A DNA stretch of 64,000 nt, taken from Branchiostoma floridae (taxonomy: Eukaryota > Chordata > Leptocardii > Amphioxiformes > Branchiostomatidae). The stretch is taken from positions 22,644,615 to 22,708,614 of the forward strand of contig NC_049988.1 of NCBI RefSeq assembly GCF_000003815.2. The letters run 5' to 3'. This document shows positions 54,691 to 64,000 of this stretch, one piece after another (position 1 is the stretch's first letter; every line of letters starts with the position of its first letter). The translations under genes were made by a program, and so were the position numbers. Below the pieces are notes generated by a model, which was given only the letters and a program-made list of their open reading frames with translations, ran no database searches and was not told the DNA's origin.

Positions 54691-56109
54691 TAGCCTGGAT
54701 TCCATACCCCAACCTCAAGATATATCTTTCGTTATGGAACTGCTAAACTTTCTTTCCAACACGAATTAATATAGGGACTTACCCTAAATTTTCGGTCAAC
54801 TCCGTCGACCTTGTTCACAGAATGACCCTATCTCCAGCTGTGACGTCAGGAACACGCCACTTTTGCAGGAGGGGGTCATAAGTATCAGAGAGTCTGTGCC
54901 GCCCCCCGTCTCTGTTGAGTGTGGGCCGGTGGGCTCTAATGTACACTGCCTCCTTCACTCCTCGCGCGAAGAAATCCTGTTCCGAGTCTAAGATTTTGAC
55001 TTTGTCCAACGAAATGGAATGTCCCGGAGACTCTATATGTAAATGTTGTGCCACCTCAGACGATTTAACAGAGCTAGGACGCCGATGTTCGAGGAACCTC
55101 GTTTTCAGTGCACGTTCCGTCTCACCAATGTACGTTTCCTTACAAGGGCCTTTGTTAGTTTTCCCTTAACACGTGATGTGTTACACCACCCCACACCTAC
55201 TTTCTTTGGGAGTTTTGTCCTTGGGTGCCACTAGGAACTTCTTGAGCGTACGTGTCGGCTTGAAACAGGTCTTAATCCCGTATTTGTTAAAGACCCTCCT
55301 AAGGGCTTCCGAGGTTCCTTTCAAATAGGGCAAAACAACAAGACCTCTATTTGTTTTGGAAGAAGACCGGTTTTGGGTGGTGTTATTTTGGGGTTCTGAT
55401 CTTGGTGTAGTAGCCTTCTTAATCGCCCAGTCTGGGTAGCCGCACACTTTCAATGCCTTAATCACGTGGTCTTTCTCTCTTTGTTTATCCCGCTGGTCTG
55501 TGATTATAGTCTCCGCTCTATGGAACAGGGTGCGGATCACCCCTAACTTATGGTCTAGAGGATGGTTCGACTTAAAGTTTAAATATTGATCCGTGTGGGT
55601 TTTCTTTCTGTAAATGTCAATGTGAAGTGTTCCATCTTCTTGGACAACTGTCAGGGTATCAAGAAAAGGGAGGGACTTGTTTTGTTCTGATTCAAATGTG
55701 AATTAGATATCTGGGTCCAAACTATTCTTTGGAATATTTTATATATCTTTCGTGTTGGGGTCTGGCAACATGGCTGTAGAAAGGTTCTCGAAGGCCCGTT
55801 GATCAGTGGGAGGAGAACCTGGGATTGATGACCACTCTCACCACAGGTAGCCAGCTACAACACACCACAGTTGGTCAGCAGGCTATCACAGTAGCGAATC
55901 AGCTACGTTATGGATTCAAAAAGTACAGTTGGGGGTCTTTAACCAATCATGGCAGGGGTGTAATTACCTCCTGCTGATCCTGTGTTGTTCTATTGGTGGG
56001 GTTTTTTGCCCACTATAAGGTGCAAAATTGAGAAGAGTTCCTATCCCATCCGGCCAGACCCCTGCACGATAGATACTTGAGATCGGGCTGGGGTTTGGTA
56101 ACCAGGCTA
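54691..56109. mobile_element. Non-autonomous relative of the 12-kb transposon
   Basis: Ends TAGCCTGGATTCCATACCCC and (inverted) TAGCCTGGTTACCAAACCCC. A perfect 9-bp duplication ACTTTGTGA flanks it (54682-54690, 56110-56118). Its right part (about 55995-56080), reverse complemented, matches the left end of the large element around 26430-26520 (TTGCCCAC, GGTGCAA, TTGAGAAG, CCTATCC). No transposase. It holds a nested Penelope-like insertion, without which it would be about 400 bp. Confidence 0.85.
54733..55740 (-). mobile_element. Second Penelope-like element, nested and 5' truncated
   Basis: Flanked by a 13-bp duplication ATATATCTTTCGT (54720-54732, 55741-55753). Readable minus-strand pieces match the element at 19001 (YLKGTSEALRRVFNKYGIKT; LNRDGGRHRLSDTYDPLLQK) but stops and frameshifts break the RT and GIY-YIG regions. 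The RT core is missing. Confidence 0.88.
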
Positions 56110-56225
56110 ACTTTGTGACGATGAAATAAATTTGTCTTTTGTTGGAAATACATTGCTTATCATATTATCTTTAATTGATCACTTTCTGTCCCTGTATATT
56201 GGTAGCGAACGTGACTAGTATTATG

Positions 56226-56618
56226 TAAACTCGGCACAAAAAGTTTGGAATATCAACTTTGGCTGATCATACTTCCGTTGTTTCTGCATCAATTTCAATG
56301 TGTTACATATCAATAGAAAGCGTGTATGATTACGTGAAAAAAGGATAGATTGGACCCTTGACACCCGCACCCGCACCAACAGTATGATACAGTGTTGAAC
56401 GTAAAAAGGGAAATTTGGGCACTTTTTTCGCGACCCACTGACGTAAGCAGCACAGGTGCTCGTTCCACGAATTTATAATCATAAAAGAGTTTGATACCCT
56501 GTGAAAGAAAATCATACACGCTTTCAAATGATATGTAACACATTGAAATTGAGGCAGAAACAACGGAAATATGATCAGCCAAAGTTGATATTCCAATTTT
56601 TTTTTTGTGCCGAGTTTA
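56226..56618. mobile_element. Mariner-type MITE with long inverted arms
   Basis: TAAACTCGGCACAAAAAG at the left and its inverse at the right; arms of about 125 bp are near-identical (TTTGGCTGATCATA, CAATTTCAATGTGTTACATA). TA at both borders suggests a TA target. The centre carries no coding frame. Confidence 0.85.
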
Positions 56619-56800
56619 TATTGGAAACATATATATGTATACAAATACACAGAAATTACAAACAGAAAAAAGAAACCAACACCTTGCCCTTAATAGCTTC
56701 GTAGGCTAGATCATGTAAAGGTAAAACATACTTGTTATCATTCTAGTTTTAATTGGTCTATTTCTTCTTTTCATTTTTTTTTCATTCCATTAGGTTCGAC

Positions 56801-58429
56801 ATGGCAGAGGCAGGTAATGGGTCTCCTACTGCTGTTCCCCAGAACGTCTGTGATGGGTCTCATACTGCTGTTCCCCAGAACGTCTGTGATGGGTCTCCTA
56901 CTGGAGATTTATGTGACTGGGATGCAGGTGAAACTGAAGAACAGCCAACAGCGACCAGAACCAGTGCGGTCAGTCAACCAGAAGCAAACACTGGTGAGAA
57001 ACCCTACATGTATGGGGAGTGTGGGTACAGGACAACTCACAACCAACATATGAGAACTCATACTGGAGAAAAACGCTACAATTGTGACCAATGTGACTAT
57101 TCTGCTGCAACAAAGTTCCACTTGGACAGACATCTAGCCAAGCACACTGGTCAGAAACCCTACATGTGCAGGGAGTGTGGGTACAGGACAACTCAGAAGT
57201 CTCATTTATCCCGACACATGAAAACGCACAAAGGTGAAAAACCCTACAAGTGTGACCAGTGTGACTATTCTGCAACAAAGAAATGTCATTTGGACCAACA
57301 TCTAGCCCAACACACTGGTGACAAACCCTACATGTGTGGGGAGTGTGGATACAGGGCAGCTCAGAAATCTACCTTATCCAAACATATGAGAACTCATACA
57401 GGGGAAAAACCCTACAAGTGTGACCAGTGTGACTATTCTGCTTCACGAAAAGACAGTTTGGACCAGCATCTGGCCAAACACACTGGTGATAAACCCTACA
57501 TATGTGGAGAGTGTGGCTACAGGACTGTTCGTAAGTCTGACTTATCCCAACATATGAGAACTCATACTGGTGATAAACCCTACAAGTGTGACCAGTGTGA
57601 CTATTCTGCTGCACATAAGTCCACCTTGAAACAACATCTAGCCTTGCACACTGGTCAAAAGCCCTACATGTGTGGGGAGTGCGGGTATAGTACAGTGCAA
57701 AAGTCTCATTTATCCCGACATATGAGAACCCATACCGATGAAAAACCCTATAGATGTGACCAGTGTGACTATTCTGCAGCAGAACAATACACTTTGGACC
57801 GACATCTAGCCAAACATACTGGTGATAAGCCCTACATGTGTGGGGAGTGTGGGTACAGGGCAGCTCAGAAATGTACCTTATCCAAACATATGAGAACTCA
57901 TACTGGGGACAAACCCTACAAGTGTGACCAGTGTGATTATTCTGCTGCACACAAAAATAGTTTGGTCCAACATGTGGCCAAACACACTGGGGTCAAACCC
58001 TACAAGTGTGACCAGTGTGACGATTCTGCTGCACATAAGTCCACCTTGAAAGAACATCTAGCCTTGCACACTGGTCAAAAGCCTACCGGTGACAAACCCT
58101 ACAAGTGTGGGGAGTGTGGGTACAGGACAGCTAAGAAGTCTTCATTCACCGATCATATGAGAACTCACACTGGTGAAAAACCCTACAAGTGTGACCAGTG
58201 TGACTATTCTGCTGCACACAAAAATAGTTTGGTCCAACATGTGGCCAAACACACTGGAGTCAAACCCTACAAGTGTGACCAGTGTGACTATTCTGCTGCA
58301 CTTAAGTCCACCTTGAAGCAACATCTAGCCAAACATACTGGTGATAAGCCCTACATGTGTGGGGAGTGTGAGTACAGGGCAACTCAGAAGTCTCACTTAG
58401 CGAAACATATGAGAACTCATACTGGGTAA
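56801..58429 (+). CDS. C2H2 zinc-finger protein, unit H (16 intact fingers)
   Basis: 542 aa from ATG 56801; acceptor 56793/56794. In the leader the SPTAVPQNVCDG motif is duplicated. The first finger is degenerate (YMYGECGYRTTHNQH: lost Cys and shortened), followed by 16 intact fingers. An odd linker HTGQKPTGDKPYKC near 58080 and two KCDQC fingers in a row (12-13 and 15-16) show unequal exchange. The stop arises as GGG TAA in the TGEKP linker, and a further finger remnant follows. Predicted nuclear DNA-binding factor. Confidence 0.9.
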   Translation: MAEAGNGSPTAVPQNVCDGSHTAVPQNVCDGSPTGDLCDWDAGETEEQPTATRTSAVSQPEANTGEKPYMYGECGYRTTHNQHMRTHTGEKRYNCDQCDYSAATKFHLDRHLAKHTGQKPYMCRECGYRTTQKSHLSRHMKTHKGEKPYKCDQCDYSATKKCHLDQHLAQHTGDKPYMCGECGYRAAQKSTLSKHMRTHTGEKPYKCDQCDYSASRKDSLDQHLAKHTGDKPYICGECGYRTVRKSDLSQHMRTHTGDKPYKCDQCDYSAAHKSTLKQHLALHTGQKPYMCGECGYSTVQKSHLSRHMRTHTDEKPYRCDQCDYSAAEQYTLDRHLAKHTGDKPYMCGECGYRAAQKCTLSKHMRTHTGDKPYKCDQCDYSAAHKNSLVQHVAKHTGVKPYKCDQCDDSAAHKSTLKEHLALHTGQKPTGDKPYKCGECGYRTAKKSSFTDHMRTHTGEKPYKCDQCDYSAAHKNSLVQHVAKHTGVKPYKCDQCDYSAALKSTLKQHLAKHTGDKPYMCGECEYRATQKSHLAKHMRTHTG

Positions 58430-58510
58430 ATAATAACTACAAGTGTGACCAGTGTGACTATTCTACTGCACATAAATTCACCATGAACGAATATTTAGCC
58501 AAACACACCT
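58430..58510 (+). pseudogene. Finger remnant after unit H
   Basis: TACAAGTGTGACCAGTGTGA and TTAGCCAAACACACC at finger spacing, separated from the coding frame by the TAA and AATAAT changes in the linker. Confidence 0.8.
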
Positions 58511-58765
58511 TATTCATTGACGTATTGACCAGGGGAACCTGTTCATGGATCGGATAGTATAGAAAATATTATCATCATAATAGAAAATTATCTATAAACC
58601 AAAAACTTAGATATAAGATCAGCAATATGTAAACTTATAGTAAGCGCACATACATTAGAAGTAGCATAAGGTAGATGCAACCATTCACCAGAGAAAATGT
58701 AACTTGAACGTTCATCTGTGTTGGTAGAAGTCATTCTTGACATAGCTTAACTGTAATATCGAACA

Positions 58766-59040
58766 AAAAATTGGACTCACCCAAATTGGACAAAATTAAA
58801 ATCTTGGATGGACATAAAGCCAGACTTTTTCGCTTGAGGGATCAAAGAAGAGCATTACAACTACCATTCCTGAACAGAGACGGTGGGCACCATGTGCTTT
58901 ATGCAACTTATGCTCCACGGCTCAATGAGTCACGTGTTCTATCTGCATAAAGTGACGTCACGGCAGCAGTGGATTGTTAATTCCTTGACAAAGACTGGTG
59001 CTATTCAGTCGAAAATTTGGGTGAGTCCAAATTTTGTGTT
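58766..59040. mobile_element. Inverted-repeat element with Penelope-like ends
   Basis: Both ends carry TTGGACTCACCCAAATT in opposite orientation (58770 and about 59030). The right end in plus direction reads VENLGESKF, like the C-terminal ENLGKSQF of the element at 19001. Probably two Penelope 3' ends in inverted order. No intact frame. Confidence 0.5.
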
Positions 59041-59228
59041 GGATATTACTGGACCAGTCAAGAAGAGAGAATATGTAAATTTGTTACAGGGAATGCAATG
59101 GGAGATGAAATACACTTCGGAAATACACTGTCATTGTTCACAATAAAGCACCGGAAGATACAAAGTTTGAAACTATTTACTCTAGTTAGCAAAATGTTCG
59201 CCAGCTTAAGTGCCCAGTGATATGTACC

Positions 59229-59436
59229 CTCCAAGCAGAGGTTAGGCTCCGGCTGTTTTGTAACGTTATTTTAGTCGTTTTTATCGGGCTTCTATTTGAN
59301 NNNNNNNNNNNNNNNNNNNNNNNNNNNNNNNNNNNNNNNNNNNNNNNNNNNNNNNNNNNNNNNNNNNNNNNNNNNNNNNNNNNNNNNNNNNNNNNNNNNC
59401 GTTAAAAAACAGCCGTAGCCTAACCTCTGCTTGGAG
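59229..59436. mobile_element. Palindromic MITE containing the assembly gap
   Basis: CTCCAAGCAGAGGTTAGGCT (59229) and its inverse (to 59436) form arms of about 32 bp with one mismatch. The interior is replaced by the N run. Confidence 0.8.
59300..59399. other. Assembly gap of 100 N
   Basis: Exactly 100 N, probably a placeholder of unknown true length. Confidence 0.98.
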
Positions 59437-60062
59437 AGTAAGTGATATGCACCAAGAAAGCTGAAGACCCGTATGGTGAGCTACAAGTTTTCTGTGTCAT
59501 GTAAAAATGTAGACTTTGACCGTGATGTTTGAACTCAGGTTGTTTAAGAACAGTGACACAAGTGTGTATTGCCAAGTCCTTATGAGTTACATTGATACAA
59601 TTCCTTTGGTTTGCAGTAAAAAGAATTGTACATGTGTATTTCACATTTATTTCTACTGAAAAGTCTGGTAATCGTACCGAAAAGACGACCTTTTTTCGAC
59701 CGCAAATTTTACCTAAATCCAAAAAAAAAACTTTAGATATGGAACTCAAACGGACTTCAATACACGCACTTCTGTGACCGCTCGCTAGAGGGCAGGCATA
59801 CTTGGCGTACGTGCGATTTTCGTTGTACGGTTTCCAGTGACGTCATGGTAGAATCGATCTTTGACCCTTGTCGATTTACTACAACCTTTTCGTCCACGTA
59901 ACGAATAAATCTATTCTGCGAGCGGTGGTTGGGTCGCGGAGATATAGTAGAGTTCAGGTTTTTAGGGGAGCGACCCATTTTGCTTGCAGAATAGTGTGTA
60001 ACACATTCGCTACTGTACTATATTTGCCCCTTGCCGTAACCCTTGCCTTAGAATATTTGCAA

Positions 60063-60240
60063 TTATGAATGAATGAATGAATGAATGAAAAAATTTAAGA
60101 ATAAATTAATGAAGATCTTTATTGCACAACTACAGGTCAGAACAGAACATGTTGAACAGATAAAGTTTACCAGATGTAAAATATCATTGGATACATTCAA
60201 CTTCTCACTTTTCAGTTGTAGTAAAGATAAAAGAACGGAT
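60063..60240 (-). mobile_element. LINE 3'-end fragment with (TGAA)n tail
   Basis: (TGAA)n at 60067-60088 followed by AAGATCTTTATTGCAC and TACAGGTCAGAACAG, similar to the 3' end of the LINE at 41818. Confidence 0.5.
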
Positions 60241-60269
60241 CAGATTTTACGATGGACCGTTTGTCCAGT

Positions 60270-60665
60270 TGCATTAGGATGTATCTGTATCTGTATCTAT
60301 ATAGCCGGTATAACCGCCCTTCGGCGTAACACACCAGCTTCGCAGGCACGCGGTGCAGCAGCAGCTGGTTATATTACACCGAACGATCCGTCACACCAAA
60401 CTTTTGCATATCTATCTTTAAAACTACCCAGAGAAGATGCCCCTACTGTGCTTGGTAATAACAAGTTCCACTCTAAGATAGTTCTGGGAAAATACGAATT
60501 TTTGAACACATCAATCCTAGGTTGGTAACTCTTGTATTTGAAGTCATTGCTGTTTCTTGTTCGTTTTTGAGCTGGTATTAGATACTTATCATTCGGTACG
60601 TCCACCAGTTTATTGGTCATTTTGTACATCATGCAAAGTCTGGACCTGTAAAGCTTTAAAAAACT
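60270..60665 (-). pseudogene. LINE RT C-terminal fragment
   Basis: The minus strand reads PAQKRTRNSNDFKYK, then NSYFPRTILEWNLL and SLGSFKDRYAK, the usual end of CR1/L2/Jockey-like proteins, followed by a 3' tail with ATACAGATACATCC. A tail fragment of the same kind is at 62195-62265. Confidence 0.75.
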
Positions 60666-60694
60666 TGTAAAGATGTGCTGTAAAGCTTGGTTCC

Positions 60695-61280
60695 CACGTG
60701 CGTATATATGTAAAGTCCGTATGAGTTCCGTATGGAATTTGTAGTCTCTACCAGGGTCCACAAGGCGCTGGAAGAATGGTAGAAATTAGACAAATATAGA
60801 CACATAACATGCCAGAAGAATTAGCTATCCGTACCGTGGAGTGCTAGTATAGTAGCAGGATCTACTAGTTTGCGACCAGTTATCTCCGCTAGCATGTTAT
60901 CTGGCTATATTTTTGTCCAATTTCTAATTTTTCCAGCGCCTTGTGGAGCCTGACAGAGGCTGACTTCCATACGGACCTCAAACGGACTTAAATATATACG
61001 TATATATTCAAGTCCGTATGATGCGCACACGGGAGTATTTGCCTCCACTAGGCTCCACAGGTCGTTGTAAAAATAATAGAAATTGGACAAACGTAAACAG
61101 GTAACATGTCAGACAAGTTAGCTGGGTCGCTAAGCATACTTCTCGGTCAGCTAGCTCATCTGGCATGTTATGTATCTATATTAAATTTTGTCCAATTTGT
61201 ACTATTTTTCCCGCGACCCGTGGAGCCTAGTAGAGACTAAGAGCGTCATACGCACCTCACACGGACTTGAATATATATGC
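60695..61280. mobile_element. Two adjoining foldback MITEs
   Basis: First: arms 60695-60790 and 60905-61000 (GTCCACAAGGCGCTGG and its inverse). Second: arms 61000-61095 and 61180-61280 (CTAGGCTCCAC and inverse, ATTGGACAAA and inverse). Both end in CGTATATATxxAAGTCCGT and belong to one family. They abut at about 61000. No coding frame. Confidence 0.85.
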
Positions 61281-61436
61281 ATGTGTGACCCCACGTCAAG
61301 GGTTACATCGTCGACCCACAGCCGTTTTATTGACTTACATGTAAAAAAGCGTGACATATAAGGCCGAAAACTACACATAAGCCACAATTGTTCTCGCCCG
61401 AGGGCTAATTGGAAGTGCTTGTGACACGAAGAGGAA

Positions 61437-61735
61437 TGACAAATAACGGAGAACAATGTACAGCATAGCATGTGACTACTCTAGTCTAAATATTGACTCT
61501 AGATTCTAACTTGTTGAGTTCGACTCATTTTTTCTGAGACAGTGGAAGACTAAGGATCCAGCTTTATTTGTATTGTGTGGTTTCTGTGCTGTTATTAGGA
61601 GGAAAAAAAGAACAAATAACGGAGAACAATGTATAACATAGCATGTTACTGCTCTAGTCTAAATATTGACTCTGGATTCTAAGTTGTCTCATTTTTTTCT
61701 GAGACAGTGGAAAACGAAGCTTCCAGCTTAATTTG
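61437..61735. repeat. Two direct copies of a dispersed repeat
   Basis: ACAAATAACGGAGAACAATG, then CTCTAGTCTAAATATTGACTC and CTGAGACAGTGGAA, occur at 61437-61560 and 61609-61730. An inverted, diverged copy lies at 63448-63575. Possibly ends of a larger element. Confidence 0.7.
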
Positions 61736-62410
61736 CAATGTGCTATCATTAGCTAGAAGCGAAAAAGAAGACAAACTTTCACCTCATTACGCAAGTTACG
61801 CAACAAGACAATGACTTAACTTACGCAACAGAAAATCTATTGACTCAACTGAAAGTTGGACTTCGATCCGTTACCTAACTGACGCCACGGCAAATATTGT
61901 AGTAGCCTCGTAAACAGGTCCCGAAAGGGGCATCTTAAATTGTGAATACTTTTCTTATTTGTGTTTAGGCTTCTGAATTCTGTGTTTTGACGACGTGTCT
62001 GCAATTGTTGTAGAAAAGACAGCAAACTCTGGTCGGGCAACTACCTCTAGTCACAAGCCACATTATAACAGCTCTGTCCATTTTTACATTACAGTAGTTT
62101 AACCCCACCCGATCCTCAGTAACCACCTGTCCTCACAAACCATATTCCTTAGTCCCTTAAGTGCTGAATCGAGGTTTGGCTAGGAAGCACCATAACAACA
62201 CACAGTATCTGTATATATATATAACCAGTATAACCACCCTCTGGTGTAGCCCATATATCAGTATATTCCTGTATTTGAAAAAGAAAACGGCGATATAGAG
62301 TGGCTGCAGTGAAGTCTGCTGTCGAGGTTTAAGTCTGTAGCGGGTCAAACTTTGTGAACTGTACAGTTCACTTTAGGACTGCGTGCCTCGTGAGTTGGAA
62401 CTAAGAAGCC

Positions 62411-62669
62411 ATGGAAGACCCTACGGAACGGACCGCTCTCCTGTCGGGAAGCCCCAAACCGGCGGCCAACGGCTCGCTGTCGCCGGTGCGGAACGGCTCC
62501 CCCGCCCGCCCGGTAGGCAGAGGCTCCCCGGTACCCGTGGCCGTGGGCGATCGGGACCGGATCACGCTGCGGTGGGCGGACATCCACGTGAGCGCGCCCG
62601 GGAGGGGTGGCGGGTGCTGCCGCCGGGAAAAGCCGGGAGACTCGGAGCCCATCCACATCCTCAGGGGAG
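62411..62669 (+). CDS. First coding exon, probable ABCG/white-type half-transporter
   Basis: ATG 62411 in strong context (GAAGCCATGGAAG). The exon encodes MEDPTERTALLSG, a Ser/Pro/Gly-rich stretch, then ITLRWADIHVSAP...CCRREK...EPIHILRG, and ends at donor GAG|GTGCGT (62669/62670, phase 1). The LRWADIHV...HILRG pattern resembles the start of ABCG/white nucleotide-binding domains just before the Walker A exon, which would lie beyond 64000. Such proteins are membrane half-transporters for lipids or pigment precursors. The call rests on this short segment only. Confidence 0.5.
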
Positions 62670-62749
62670 GTGCGTACGGACTTGTCCTCTTCTTTACGGA
62701 CTTATCCTTTCCTTTCTTTCTACAATTGTCATTAGTTGATTAACGAACT

Positions 62750-62777
62750 ATCCACATTCTCAGGGTAGGTGCGTACG
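62750..62777 (+). repeat. Second copy of the exon end and splice donor
   Basis: 26 of 28 bases match 62651-62678, including the GGTGCGTACG donor; offset 99 bp. See findings. Confidence 0.7.
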
Positions 62778-63000
62778 CTAGTCTCCAAGCAGATCCTACA
62801 GTAGCATAAGATAGCTGGCTACGAGTATATTGCTAGTTTGTATGCGAACGGTGCCTGTTTGACTCCTTTTGGCTAGCCAAGGCCCCTAGAGACGCCGGTG
62901 AAGGAGGCTAACCTATGGCCGGCTATACTCCTTGGCCAGCTTTGATACTATATTATGGCACCGTAGGATCTGCTTGGAGATTAGCGTACGTACGTCATTC
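62772..63000. mobile_element. Palindromic MITE in the ABCG-like intron
   Basis: CGTACGCTAGTCTCCAAGCA at the left and its inverse at the right (arms about 45 bp with few mismatches). Shares TCTCCAAGCAGA with the element at 59229, so probably the same family. Confidence 0.8.
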
Positions 63001-64000
63001 GTTTACAAATATAGAAATAGCTTAACCAACAGGCGGAGTCCCACGCAAGTGAGAGCATAATTTTGTTCAAAGAACTCTATTAGAAAGTTTTTAAAAATGC
63101 CCATTTGTGCACTTTATGTAATTCATGACGTAGCTAGAATGGACCTTGACGTCATGTACACACCTGCCAGTCACCTGACCGTGATCTCAGGTGTATGCTT
63201 TAGATCACTAAGTTACCTAATAATGACTGAACTGAAGTTACCTGTGTACGAAAGAACTTCTAAATATTGCATGTCAAACATGTTGGAAGACAAAAAATCT
63301 TAATGTTTCTTCTACAATCACGTAAGAAAGGGGCTCTTACAAATAAAAGTGGCTACTAAATTCACGTTAATTTCTCCGCGTTTTAAGATATTTCAAATGA
63401 AAGCTATTTTCCTTCTAACATCACAAACCCAACACATAACAGAAACGGAGAGATCCTTCGTCTTCCACTGTCTCCGAAAATGAAGTGGAACCCAATAAGT
63501 TAGAATGTAGAAAACTTAGCTCTTAGACTAGAGTAAACACATGCTACATTGTTCTACACTATTTGTCCGGCGCTCTTCATGTCACCAGCAATTAGCCATC
63601 GGGCAAAAGTTTCCAATAAACTTAAACTTAAACGTCACTCATAACTTTTGGTGTGCCAGAAAATCTAACAGCTTCATGAGCTAATTCTATATTTACGATA
63701 AATTCTCGCCATGAAATAGAATTGATTTAAATTTTCGCCATGTGACCTTGTGAGAAATCGAACGAGTGGGAAGGGCAAGGGCTTGCCAGTTCGACGTACG
63801 GTCATTGCGCAGGCGCAGTAGCATTTGTTACACGTTTGCAGTTATTAAATTGAGCCGAAGTGTCCACAATTGATCACAATAAAGAAAAGAAATTGTATTT
63901 CATTTTGGATGCCTGTGCTAGGGCCCCTTTTATCGTATCGGGATGTGCCCTTTGCCTAGCGATATATACAAAGTACATTGCTACGTCGTTGTGCTGCGGG
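63001..64000. other. Intron or intergenic DNA, little recognised
   Basis: Apart from the inverted repeat copy at 63448-63575 and an NRF1-like TGCGCAGGCGCA at 63806-63817, nothing is supported. Confidence 0.4.

Noticed and set aside
62345-62658. Minus-strand frames opposite the ABCG-like exon
   Set aside because: Shadows of a GC-rich exon; the plus strand has start context, donor and a recognisable family pattern.

Overview
The window looks like a piece of an invertebrate chordate genome, most likely amphioxus (Branchiostoma). This is inferred from intron-bearing genes with GT-AG sites, a tandem family of C2H2 zinc-finger genes of the CGYR/CDYS type with a leader starting MAEAxNGSPTAVPQN, a tRNA-derived SINE, Penelope-like elements, several non-LTR retrotransposon lineages, and many palindromic MITEs. 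Nothing bacterial is present. A 100-base assembly gap lies at 59300-59399. Species and all family names come from recognition only; no database was searched.

Layout. 1-663 is the 3' end of a zinc-finger gene cut by the window edge. 2395-5787 is a 5'-truncated LINE carrying a 477-bp MITE and a broken RT. 6415-9406 is a four-exon type II membrane C-type lectin gene with a repeat-built coiled-coil neck. From about 11 kb to 58.4 kb there are seven more zinc-finger units plus one fragment, all on the plus strand. Each unit has an inferred noncoding 5' exon, an intron of about 0.8 kb or more, and a single coding exon: B 13108, C 16211, fragment 18235, E 23393, D 40798, F 44996, G 51152, H 56801. 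Introns and spacers are full of insertions: LINE fragments, two Penelope-like elements with 13-14 bp target duplications, a mariner-type MITE, minisatellites, and a tandem array of poly(A) signals. 58.5-62.3 kb is repeats and foldback elements. 62411-62669 looks like the first coding exon of an ABCG/white-type transporter that runs off the window.

The main discovery is a complete-looking 12,020-bp DNA transposon at 26306-38325, inserted in the 5' exon of zinc-finger unit D. It has TAGCCTGG termini and a perfect 9-bp target duplication. It carries three genes with open frames: a 613-aa RecQ-type helicase (three exons, plus strand), a 1089-aa probable transposase (five exons, minus strand; ZAD-like CxxC pairs, a DUF6589-like core, a C2H2 finger), and a 171-aa acidic protein of unknown role. 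The first two converge tail to tail. A repeat array with an ATTTGCATATGACGTA motif lies between the divergent transposase and acidic-protein genes. A 1.4-kb relative at 54691-56109 has the same termini, another perfect 9-bp duplication and homologous subterminal sequence, so the family has mobilised short derivatives.

The zinc-finger units appear to have spread by tandem and segmental duplication (1-1670 with 45836-47455; 22.4-26.1 kb with 50.1-54.0 kb; 17.3-18.2 kb with 18.8-21.4 kb), followed by C-terminal decay, frameshifts and transposon insertion.
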